Under the pieces are notes generated by a model, which worked only from the letters and a program-made list of their open reading frames with translations, did not search any database and was not told where the DNA came from. Source: an uncultured Gemmiger sp. (GTDB lineage Bacteria > Bacillota > Clostridia > Oscillospirales > Ruminococcaceae). Taken from it: a DNA stretch of 51,643 nucleotides. The stretch is from positions 1 through 51,643 of the forward strand of contig CALWNO010000016.1 in NCBI GenBank assembly GCA_944382785.1. Direction: 5' to 3'. Within the stretch, counting starts at the first letter, position 1; every line of letters starts with the position of its first letter. The position numbers and the translations under genes are program-made. Below, piece after piece: positions 6,622 to 14,272 of the stretch.

Positions 6622-6656
6622 TGATTCAAATGTGGTTTTTCGTCGCTGTTATGCGA

Positions 6657-9332
6657 TTACTTCTCCATCGCACGGGGTGCTTTAATAGCAGCCTGGGCAG
6701 CAGCCAGACGAGCGATAGGCACACGGTAGGGAGAGCAGCTGACGTAGTCCAGGCCCACATTGTGGCAGAACTCAACGCTGCTGGGGTCGCCGCCGTGCTC
6801 GCCGCAGATGCCGAGGCCCAGGTTCGGGTTGGTCTCACGGCCGTCATGGGCGGCCATCTTGATCAGCTTGCCGACGCCGACCTGGTCGAGATGCTGGAAC
6901 GGATCGCTCTCGTAGATCTTGTTGTCGTAGTAAGCGGTCAGGAACTTGGCAGCGTCGTCACGGCTGAAGCCGAAGGTCATCTGGGTCAGGTCGTTGGTGC
7001 CGAAGCTGAAGAAGTCAGCTTCCTTGGCAATCTGGCCGGCGGTCAGGGCAGCACGCGGAATTTCGATCATGGTGCCGACCTGATACTTCATGTCAACACC
7101 GGCCTCGGCGATCAGCTTGTCGGCGGTCTTGACGACGACGTCCTTGACGTACTTCAGTTCCTTGACTTCGCCCACCAGAGGAATCATGATGTGCGGGGTG
7201 ATCATCTTGCCGGTCTCAGCAGAAACCTTCAGAGCGGCCTTGATGACGGCGTTGGTCTGCATCTCGGCAATTTCGGGGTAGGTGACGCACAGACGGCAGC
7301 CACGGTGACCCATCATGGGGTTGAACTCGTGCAGGCTGACAACCACGTTGTTCAGCTCTTCGGTGGTCATGCCCATATCCTTGGCCAGAGCCTCGATCTC
7401 TTCGGGCTTGGTGGGCAGGAACTCATGCAGAGGCGGGTCCAGATAACGGATGGTCATCGGACGGTCGCCCATGATGCGGTACATAGCGGTGAAGTCAGCT
7501 TCCTGGTACGGCTCAACCTTGGCCAGAGCAACCTTGCGCTCTTCCACGGTGCGGGCGCAGATCATCTCACGGACAGCCTTGATGCGGTCCTCGGCGAAGA
7601 ACATATGCTCGGTACGGCACAGGCCGATGCCTTCAGCGCCCATATCCACAGCGTTCTGAGCGTCGCGCGGGTTGTCGGCGTTGGTCAGGACCTTCATCTG
7701 ACGGGCGGCGTCAGCCCAGGCCATGAAGCGCTGGAAGTTGGCGTTCTCGGTGGAAGCCACGGTAGCGATCTGACCTTCGTAGATGTTGCCGGTGGAGCCG
7801 TCGATGCTCATCCAGTCGCCTTCATGGAAGACATGATCGTTGATGCTGATGGTCTTGGCGTCATAGTCGATGGCAACCTTGTTGTCGTTGCCGCAGCCGG
7901 AGACACAGCAGGTGCCCATGCCACGGGCCACAACGGCGGCGTGGCTGGTCATGCCGCCGCGGACGGTCAGGATGCCCTGAGAAACCTGCATGCCGACGAT
8001 GTCTTCGGGGCTGGTTTCCAGACGGACCAGGACAACGCGCTTCCATTCGGGGTCCTTGACCTTCTCTTCGGCGTCTTCAGCGCTGAAGACCACACGGCCG
8101 CAGGCAGATCCCGGAGAAGCGGCCAGACCCTTGCCGATAGCCTCGGCAGCCTTCAAGGCGGCAGCGTCAAACTGGGGATGCAGCAGGGTATCCAGCTGCT
8201 TGGGCTCCACGCGCAGCACAGCGGTGCGCTGATCGATCACGCCCTCGTCCACCAGGTCGCAGGCAATCTGCAGAGCAGCCTGGGCGGTACGCTTGCCGTT
8301 ACGGGTCTGCAGCATGAACAGCTTACCATCTTCGATGGTGAACTCCATGTCCTGCATATCCTTGTAGTAGTTTTCCAGGCGGGTGGCGATCTCCACGAAC
8401 TGGTCGTAGACCTCGGGCATCTCCTCATGCAGCTTGCTGATGGGGGAGGGGGTACGGATACCGGCCACGACGTCTTCGCCCTGGGCGTTGATCAGGTATT
8501 CGCCCATCAGCTTCTTCTCGCCGGTGGCGGGGTTACGGGTGAACGCAACGCCGGTGCCGGAACGCATGCCGGAGTTGCCGAACGCCATCTGCTGAACGTT
8601 GACGGCGGTGCCCCATTCGTAGGGGATCTCGTTCATCTTACGATAAACGTTGGCGCGGGGGTTGTCCCAGGAACGGAAGACGGCCTTGACGGCGCCGATC
8701 AGCTGTTCCTTCGGGTCCTGCGGGAATTCGCTGCCCTGCTTTTCCAGGTAGATGGCCTTGAACTCCTTGACCAGTTCCTTCAGGTCGTCGGCGGTCAGGT
8801 CCACGTCCTGGGTCACGCCCTTCTTTTCCTTCATGGCGTCGATGCGCTCTTCGAAGAAGCTCTTGCCCAGTTCCATGACCACGTCGGAGTACATCTGGAT
8901 GAAACGGCGATAGCAGTCATAGGCGAAACGGGGGTTGTCGGTCTTCTTGGCCAGACCTTCCACAGCCTGATCGTTCAGGCCCAGGTTCAGGATGGTATCC
9001 ATCATGCCGGGCATGGACATACGGGCGCCGGAACGGACGGAAACCAGCAGGGGGTTCTCGATGTCGCCGAACTTCTTGCCGGTCTGCTCTTCCAGAATGC
9101 CCATGTACTTGAAGATGTCGGCGCGGATCTCTTCATTGATCTCGCGATTATCGGCATAATACTGGGTGCAGGCTTCGGTGGTGATGGTGAAGCCCTGGGG
9201 AACCGGCATGCCGGCATGGGTCATCTCGGCCAGGCCGGCGCCCTTGCCACCCAGAATGTTCTTCATGGTGGTCTGGTCGCCGCCGAAGGCGTCATGACCT
9301 TCTTTGAACAGGTAAAGGAACTTCTTGCTCAT
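6657..9332 (-). CDS. ppdK: Pyruvate, phosphate dikinase
   Basis: 891-aa cytosolic enzyme that interconverts pyruvate + ATP + phosphate and PEP + AMP + PPi; in anaerobic Firmicutes it links glycolysis and gluconeogenesis and can use PPi. The N-terminal ATP-grasp domain starts with GGKGAGLAEM (28-37) and includes SVRSGARMSMPGMMDT (98-113). The swivelling phosphohistidine domain contains GGMTSHAAVVARG with His464 as the phosphorylated residue. The C-terminal PEP/pyruvate barrel ends with the GICGEHGGDP active-site Cys segment. Length is normal for the family. GGAGGTAAGAT precedes the ATG. The gene is monocistronic, with its own terminator and divergent from the GlmU-like gene; it is the chromosomal neighbour of the integrated element. 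Confidence 0.97.
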   Translation of the reverse strand: MSKKFLYLFKEGHDAFGGDQTTMKNILGGKGAGLAEMTHAGMPVPQGFTITTEACTQYYADNREINEEIRADIFKYMGILEEQTGKKFGDIENPLLVSVRSGARMSMPGMMDTILNLGLNDQAVEGLAKKTDNPRFAYDCYRRFIQMYSDVVMELGKSFFEERIDAMKEKKGVTQDVDLTADDLKELVKEFKAIYLEKQGSEFPQDPKEQLIGAVKAVFRSWDNPRANVYRKMNEIPYEWGTAVNVQQMAFGNSGMRSGTGVAFTRNPATGEKKLMGEYLINAQGEDVVAGIRTPSPISKLHEEMPEVYDQFVEIATRLENYYKDMQDMEFTIEDGKLFMLQTRNGKRTAQAALQIACDLVDEGVIDQRTAVLRVEPKQLDTLLHPQFDAAALKAAEAIGKGLAASPGSACGRVVFSAEDAEEKVKDPEWKRVVLVRLETSPEDIVGMQVSQGILTVRGGMTSHAAVVARGMGTCCVSGCGNDNKVAIDYDAKTISINDHVFHEGDWMSIDGSTGNIYEGQIATVASTENANFQRFMAWADAARQMKVLTNADNPRDAQNAVDMGAEGIGLCRTEHMFFAEDRIKAVREMICARTVEERKVALAKVEPYQEADFTAMYRIMGDRPMTIRYLDPPLHEFLPTKPEEIEALAKDMGMTTEELNNVVVSLHEFNPMMGHRGCRLCVTYPEIAEMQTNAVIKAALKVSAETGKMITPHIMIPLVGEVKELKYVKDVVVKTADKLIAEAGVDMKYQVGTMIEIPRAALTAGQIAKEADFFSFGTNDLTQMTFGFSRDDAAKFLTAYYDNKIYESDPFQHLDQVGVGKLIKMAAHDGRETNPNLGLGICGEHGGDPSSVEFCHNVGLDYVSCSPYRVPIARLAAAQAAIKAPRAMEK

Positions 9333-9735
9333 ATCTTACCTCCATATGTACTACGGTTTCTTCCCGGCGCGTACGCATGGTACACGCCTGCAAAGTCATG
9401 GACTGATTGCAAAGTCCATTATAACAGACCCAACTCCGAATTACCAGTGGATTGTTAAAAAAATGCGCAATGCTTTGACTGAAAAAGTGACGAATTTTTT
9501 GCGCATTTATCTTGCAATCTGCCCAAAAATGAGGTAAATTATAATGGGCGGGAAGTTCGAAAAAGTTTCCCCCATGACCGTTTTGACACCAAAATGTGCA
9601 TTGCGGTCTTACTTTCCATTTTCCGTGGCGTCTGGTATAATGAAAGCCGCGGGGTATTGTGCTGCCGTCATGCCGCCTGTGCGGCTTCGCCCGTATCTGC
9701 CTGTATGGCCGACACATATAAGGAGGGCCTTTACT
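9333..9735. other. Divergent control region, ppdK / GlmU-like gene
   Basis: About 400 bp without a gene. For ppdK the -10 TATAAT lies at 9418-9423 (minus strand) with a poor -35. For the rightward gene a -10 TATAAT lies at 9636-9641, with TTTCCA 17 bp upstream (9613-9618). A 10-bp inverted repeat, AAATGCGCAA at 9461-9470 and TTGCGCATTT at 9499-9508, sits upstream of the ppdK promoter and could bind a regulator. Another TATAAT at 9540-9545 lacks a usable -35. Confidence 0.5.
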
Positions 9736-10467
9736 ATGGCTACTGCAAGAGAAAACTATCTGGCCGCCAAGCAGCGGTTTGCCGAAACCTTCCAGAAACA
9801 CCTGGAGAACGGCGTCGAGTTTATCAGCGACGACGTATATATTGACCCGGAGGTCGTGATTGCTCCGGGGGTCACCATTTTGCCCGGCTGCATCCTGCGG
9901 GGCAATACGGTCATTGAAGCGGGCTGCGTCATCGGTCCCAACACTTTGCTGGAAAACACCACGGTGGGACAGAACTCCACCGTCAACGCCAGCCAGTGCT
10001 ATGACAGCACTTTGGGCCCCAACAACAAGATCGGTCCCTTCACCCATGTGCGCACCGGCACCAAGACCGGGGAGGGCGTGCATCTGGGGGCTTATGTGGA
10101 AACCAAGAACGCCGATTTTGCCGAGGGCAATACCGTCAGCCACCTGACCTATATCGGCGACGCCACCGTGGGTAAGTACTGCAACTTCGGCTGCGGCACC
10201 GTGACCTGCAACTACGATGGGGAGGGCAAGTTCCACACCACCATCGGGGATTATTGCTTCATCGGCTGCAACACCAACCTGGTGGCGCCGGTGACGGTGG
10301 GGGACCATGCCTTTACGGCGGCGGGCTCCACCATCGGCAAGGATGTGCCGGAAGGGGCCCTGGGCATCGAGCGCGCCCGGCAGGCAAACGTGCCTTCCTG
10401 GGGTGAGAAAAAGCTGCAGGCCTATATCGCCAAAAAGAAGAAGCTGGAGGCCGAAAAGAAGGGGTGA
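9736..10467 (+). CDS. GlmU-type N-acetyltransferase domain protein (acyltransferase only)
   Basis: 243-aa left-handed beta-helix protein matching only the C-terminal acetyltransferase half of GlmU. Hexapeptide turns run from about residue 36 (YIDPEVVIAPGVTILPGCIL) to 215. The GlmU acetyl-transfer signature is intact: VETKNADF, then SHLTYIGDATVGKYCNFGCG with the catalytic-type His, then TVTCNYDGEGK and NLVAPVTVGDHAFTAAGSTI. A basic Lys-rich tail ends the protein. The N-terminal uridyltransferase domain (GxGTRM) is absent, and nothing upstream could encode it. GGAGGGCCTTTACT precedes the ATG. It probably acetylates glucosamine-1-phosphate for UDP-GlcNAc synthesis, with the uridylyl step made elsewhere. 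It could instead act on another sugar amine. Confidence 0.85.
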   Translation: MATARENYLAAKQRFAETFQKHLENGVEFISDDVYIDPEVVIAPGVTILPGCILRGNTVIEAGCVIGPNTLLENTTVGQNSTVNASQCYDSTLGPNNKIGPFTHVRTGTKTGEGVHLGAYVETKNADFAEGNTVSHLTYIGDATVGKYCNFGCGTVTCNYDGEGKFHTTIGDYCFIGCNTNLVAPVTVGDHAFTAAGSTIGKDVPEGALGIERARQANVPSWGEKKLQAYIAKKKKLEAEKKG

Positions 10468-10473
10468 TCCGCT

Positions 10474-10746
10474 ATGAGATCCTTCCTGACGGACCTGCTG
10501 GCGTGGACCGAACTGCTGGCCACATTTGACGTTGCCTGTTTTGCCGCGGTGTCGGAGTCACTGCGGCGCGCCGGTATTCCGTTCCGCACCCGGACAACCG
10601 TCTTCGGTCACGGTACCCGGCGGGGCGGGACACTTTCCGCCCTGGGCGAAAAGCCGGAATACAGTACCCAGTACCGCATTCTGGTGAAAAAAGCGGACCT
10701 GTCCGCCGCCCGGAATGTGCAGCGGAACAGCCGTGTGGGCGACTGA
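10474..10746 (+). CDS. Hypothetical small protein, DUF2007-like C-terminus
   Basis: 90-aa protein starting seven bases after the GlmU-like stop, with GAAGGGGTGATCCGCT before the ATG. The N-terminal half (LLAWTELLATFDVACFAAVSES) is helical. The centre is basic, with GIPFRTRTTVFGHGTRRGG. The end, YSTQYRILVKKADLSAARNV, resembles the short ferredoxin-like YxIxVxxxDxxxA unit of DUF2007-type signal-transducing proteins. I see no catalytic motif. Position suggests co-transcription with the cell-wall precursor gene before it and pth after it. Confidence 0.6.
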   Translation: MRSFLTDLLAWTELLATFDVACFAAVSESLRRAGIPFRTRTTVFGHGTRRGGTLSALGEKPEYSTQYRILVKKADLSAARNVQRNSRVGD

Positions 10747-10802
10747 CCCGGGAGCAGAGAGCCCCCGAATTCCGTTTATATGATAGGAGACTACCGCACT
10801 GT

Positions 10803-11396
10803 ATGTCGTTTTTCAGCAACACTTCCGGGGCAGACTGGCTGATTGCCGGTCTGGGCAACCCGGAATCCAAATATGAAGGCACCCGTCACAACGCAGGCTT
10901 TGCCGCACTGGACTACCTGGCATCCCAGTGGAAATGTGATATTGCCAAATCCAAATGGCAGGGCCTGTATGGCGTGACCACGGTGGGCAACCACAAGGTC
11001 ATGCTGCTCAAACCCCTGACTTATATGAATCTGAGCGGCCAGAGTATTGCCCCGGCGGCCCAGTTCTACAAGATTCCCCACGATCATGTCATCGTTCTGT
11101 GCGATGATATTGCCCAGGAACCCGGCCATCTGCGCATCCGCGCCAAAGGGTCTGCCGGGGGACACAACGGTCTCAAGAGCATTATCCAGAGTCTGGGCGG
11201 GGAAGACTTTGCCCGGATTCGCATCGGCGTGGGGGCCAAGCCCCACCCTGACTACGACCTGGCCGCCTGGGTGCTGGGCAAGTTCCCTCCCGATGCCGCC
11301 AAGGCCATGACCGACCGTTACCCTGATATTGAAACTGCCTGCCGCCTGATCATGGACGGCAAGCTGGGCGAAGCCCAAAACCGCTGCAACCGCTGA
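10803..11396 (+). CDS. pth: Peptidyl-tRNA hydrolase
   Basis: 197-aa enzyme that releases peptides from prematurely dissociated peptidyl-tRNA. Family motifs are all present: LIAGLGNPESKYEGTRHNAGF (from residue 13; catalytic His in TRHN), LLKPLTYMNLSGQS, CDDIAQEPGHLRIRAKGSAGGHNGLKSI, and the C-terminal DYDLAAWVLGKF. It has about ten more N-terminal residues than usual (MSFFSNTSGADW). The ribosome binding site TAGGAGA lies somewhat far (about 13 nt) from the ATG. It follows the small hypothetical gene by 56 bp on the same strand. Confidence 0.96.
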   Translation: MSFFSNTSGADWLIAGLGNPESKYEGTRHNAGFAALDYLASQWKCDIAKSKWQGLYGVTTVGNHKVMLLKPLTYMNLSGQSIAPAAQFYKIPHDHVIVLCDDIAQEPGHLRIRAKGSAGGHNGLKSIIQSLGGEDFARIRIGVGAKPHPDYDLAAWVLGKFPPDAAKAMTDRYPDIETACRLIMDGKLGEAQNRCNR

Positions 11397-11474
11397 CCGG
11401 CGGACAGTGGCGCTCCCTCCCTGTATATGGCACCGCTGTCAGCCGACAAACTGCCGAACCGAAAAGGAGGAGCC

Positions 11475-13670
11475 ATGATGAAACAAAGAATCCTGTCCCT
11501 GACCCTGGCCGGCGCCATGCTGGCCGGGCTGTTTGCGTGTGCCCCGGCGCAGAGCCAGACCGCCGGCGGCACGGACGCCGACAGCACCCAGACCCAGCAG
11601 ACCACCCCGGCGGCAGCAACGGCAATTTCGCTGCTGGATGGTCTTCCGGTCCTGTACGATACCAGCCTGACCCCGGCTGTGCCGACGTTTACGGTGGAAC
11701 CGGATCTTTCCAATGTGATCAATGCGGACACCACCGACTTCTGGAGCGACGAGGCCCGTCAGAAACTGGCGGAAAACGGTTTTCTGGTCTCTTCCGGCGG
11801 CTGGGAATTCTATGAACAGTATGAAAGCAACCGGTATGCCTATACCCCCAACTTCGTCACCACGGATGCACTGCTGCACACCTATCATCTGTATTTTGTG
11901 TATCTGCAGAGCAAGGTGGAGAAAAAACAGCTCAGCCCGGCGCTGCTCTCCCTGAGCACCACCATGCAGCAGCAGAGCCAGGCCCAGTACGAGGCTTTGC
12001 AGGGTACCGCCTGGGAGCAGGCGGCTCTGCGCAATCTGGCCTTCTTCAGCGTGGGAGTCTCGCTCCTGCAGCCGGATGCTGCGGTGCCCTCGGCCGTGGC
12101 CGATCTGGTGAGTCAGGAGCTGGCTTTGATCCAGGCGGGGGAGGGGATTGCGCCTTCTCCGGTGATGAACCTTGACCAGGTGAATTCCCCCGATGCCCTG
12201 CAGGAGGACTACACCCAGTATATTCCCCGCAGTTACTACGCCGGGGATGAGGTTCTGGAACCCTATTTCCGTGCCATGATGTGGTATGGGCGGATGACCT
12301 TCCGGGCTTCGGACGAGGACCAGACCCGCAGCGCTGCCCTGATGACCCTGGCCCTGCGGGATGAAGCCGCCCGGGAAGCCTGGGAGCGCATCTATGCGGT
12401 GACCTCCTTCTTCACGGGTACCAGCGACGATGCCACCTGCCTGGATTATGATCCGCTGCTGACCGCTGCCTATGGAGAGAACGCAACGGTTGCGGACATG
12501 CCGGACAAGGACAAGGCGTTTGAGGAGTTTGCCACGTCCCTGCAGACCCTGACCCCGGCGGCCATCAATTCCATGCCCATTTATGATGACCAGGACAAGG
12601 ATACGGCCACCGCCGGCCTGCGGTTCATGGGGCAGCGGTTCACCCTGGATGCCGCTGTGTTCCAGCAGCTGATCTATGACAATGTTTCGCCCAAGACGGA
12701 CGGCACCCAGCGGATGCTGCCCGATGCCCTGGATCTGCCGGCGGCCCTCGGTTCGGACACGGCGCTGAATCTGCTGACCGAACAGGGAGAGGCAGAGTAC
12801 CCCAACTATTCCGAAAACATGCAGGCTCTGCGCACCACCCTGACCCAGGCCCCGGAGCAGGCCTGGTCGTCCAGCCTCTATGCCGCCTGGCTGGACGCGC
12901 TGCGTCCCCTGACCCAGGCCAAGGGCGAAGGCTGGCCCCAGTACATGCAGTCCGACGCATGGGCCCGCAAGGACCTGTCCACCATGCTGGGCAGCTGGAC
13001 CGAACTCAAGCACGACTCCGCCCTGTACGCCAAGCAGGTTTACGCCGAGATGGGCGGCGGAGGCATTGAAGAGAAGGACGACCGCGGCTGGGTGGAAGCC
13101 GAGCCGGCGGTGTTCGGCAAACTGTCCGCCCTGTCTCAGGCCACCGCCGACGGACTGAACGGTCTGGGCCTGCTGGAGGAAAGCGACGGAGAAAACCTGG
13201 GCATTCTGGCGGAACTCTGCCGTCAGCTCATGGTTATTGCGGAAAAAGAACTGAAAAATGAACTGCCCACGGATGACGAGTTTGAACTCATCCGGAGCAT
13301 CGGCGGCCAGCTGGAACATTTCTGGACCGAAACGGTCTATGATGAGGAAGCCGGTCTGTATACGCCCCAGCAGGCGCCCGCCGCCCTGGTGGCGGATGTG
13401 GCCACCGACCCCAATGGCACGGTACGTCAGGTGGGCACCGACGTGAACACCATCTATGTGATCGTGAATGTGGACGGTTCCCTGCGCATTGCCAGCGGCA
13501 GCGTGTTCGGCTTCTACCAGTTCGACCAGCCCATGAGCGAACGCATGACCGACCAGCAGTGGTGGGCCGAGCTGGGCCTGAGCCCGGATGAAAGCGGAAA
13601 CTGGAACCTGAATGACCTTCCCCAGTATCCGTCCTGGATCAACTATACTTTGGAGAACGTATACCAGTGA
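11475..13670 (+). CDS. DUF3160 lipoprotein
   Basis: 731-aa exported lipoprotein. The signal peptide MMKQRILSLTLAGAMLAGLF ends in the lipobox LFAC, followed by a Thr/Gln-rich linker to about residue 60. The rest matches the DUF3160 family: FVTTDALLHTYHLYFVYL (about 130-150), MMWYGRMTFR, and the C-terminal IYVIVNVDGSLRIASGSVFGFYQF. The family is surface-located in Firmicutes and its biochemical role is unknown. AAAGGAGGAGCC precedes tandem ATG codons at 11475 and 11478. Its stop overlaps the GTG start of the next gene by four bases, so both are translated together. Confidence 0.88.
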   Translation: MMKQRILSLTLAGAMLAGLFACAPAQSQTAGGTDADSTQTQQTTPAAATAISLLDGLPVLYDTSLTPAVPTFTVEPDLSNVINADTTDFWSDEARQKLAENGFLVSSGGWEFYEQYESNRYAYTPNFVTTDALLHTYHLYFVYLQSKVEKKQLSPALLSLSTTMQQQSQAQYEALQGTAWEQAALRNLAFFSVGVSLLQPDAAVPSAVADLVSQELALIQAGEGIAPSPVMNLDQVNSPDALQEDYTQYIPRSYYAGDEVLEPYFRAMMWYGRMTFRASDEDQTRSAALMTLALRDEAAREAWERIYAVTSFFTGTSDDATCLDYDPLLTAAYGENATVADMPDKDKAFEEFATSLQTLTPAAINSMPIYDDQDKDTATAGLRFMGQRFTLDAAVFQQLIYDNVSPKTDGTQRMLPDALDLPAALGSDTALNLLTEQGEAEYPNYSENMQALRTTLTQAPEQAWSSSLYAAWLDALRPLTQAKGEGWPQYMQSDAWARKDLSTMLGSWTELKHDSALYAKQVYAEMGGGGIEEKDDRGWVEAEPAVFGKLSALSQATADGLNGLGLLEESDGENLGILAELCRQLMVIAEKELKNELPTDDEFELIRSIGGQLEHFWTETVYDEEAGLYTPQQAPAALVADVATDPNGTVRQVGTDVNTIYVIVNVDGSLRIASGSVFGFYQFDQPMSERMTDQQWWAELGLSPDESGNWNLNDLPQYPSWINYTLENVYQ

Positions 13671-14227
13671 GGGAGCACCGTAAGATCCGCCGTTTTGTTC
13701 CGGCGCTTTACTGGCTGGCGGTCTGCGTCCTGTGCCTGGCACTGCTATGGTACCGGGGGGCCTTCCTGGCGCCCGGGCAGGCAAAAAGCGGTCAATGGGG
13801 CACACTGGAACTGACCTTGTCCCCGGCGGGGCGATTTATCGCCGCTGTCCCGGGGCAGCAGGGCGCTGCGTTTGCCTCTGAACCCGGCTGGCGGGTGCAG
13901 GACTTCCTGGTGGGAGATCTGGACCAGGATGCCGAGGCAGAACTGCTTTTGCTGGTCTGGCGCCGGGGCCATTACGGCCCCAGCCATCCCTTCTGGGTCA
14001 GCCGGAATGACTATGCCTATTCTCAGCACATTTTTATCTACAAACAGGAGCAGGGCACCGTACAGCCGGTGTGGATGTCCAGCAGCCTGAACCCCCGTGT
14101 CCGGTCCTGGTCCATGACCGGGGAGGGCAATCTGCAGATCCTCACCCCGGCAGGGGAAGATACCCTGTGGGGGTGGGGGTCCTGGGGGATCGAACGCCTG
14201 GACGCCCCTCTGCTGCCCCTGGTGTAA
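13667..14227 (+). CDS. Membrane-anchored protein partner of DUF3160 lipoprotein
   Basis: 186-aa protein with a basic N-terminus (MREHRKIRRF) and one transmembrane segment (VPALYWLAVCVLCLALLWYR, about 11-30), so the remainder is predicted outside the membrane. The extracytoplasmic part contains VGDLDQDAEAELLLLVW (about 82-98), which resembles an FG-GAP/calcium-loop DxDxDxD-like repeat, and several Trp residues. It starts with GTG overlapping the stop of the DUF3160 gene, implying coupled translation and perhaps a complex. I do not recognise a family. Confidence 0.75.
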   Translation: MREHRKIRRFVPALYWLAVCVLCLALLWYRGAFLAPGQAKSGQWGTLELTLSPAGRFIAAVPGQQGAAFASEPGWRVQDFLVGDLDQDAEAELLLLVWRRGHYGPSHPFWVSRNDYAYSQHIFIYKQEQGTVQPVWMSSSLNPRVRSWSMTGEGNLQILTPAGEDTLWGWGSWGIERLDAPLLPLV

Positions 14228-14272
14228 TGACCTGCCGTCATGGTTTCTGACAACACGATTGGATTATACCCT

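Noticed and set aside
6612-9458. 948-codon open frame on the plus strand, antisense to ppdK
   Set aside because: It mirrors a complete, motif-rich ppdK on the other strand; long antisense frames are common in GC-rich genes. The translation is low-complexity (His, Gly, Val, Asp rich) and no ribosome binding site is seen.
11439-13805. 788-codon minus-strand open frame antisense to the DUF3160 gene
   Set aside because: The DUF3160 protein has a lipobox and family motifs; the antisense frame has none.
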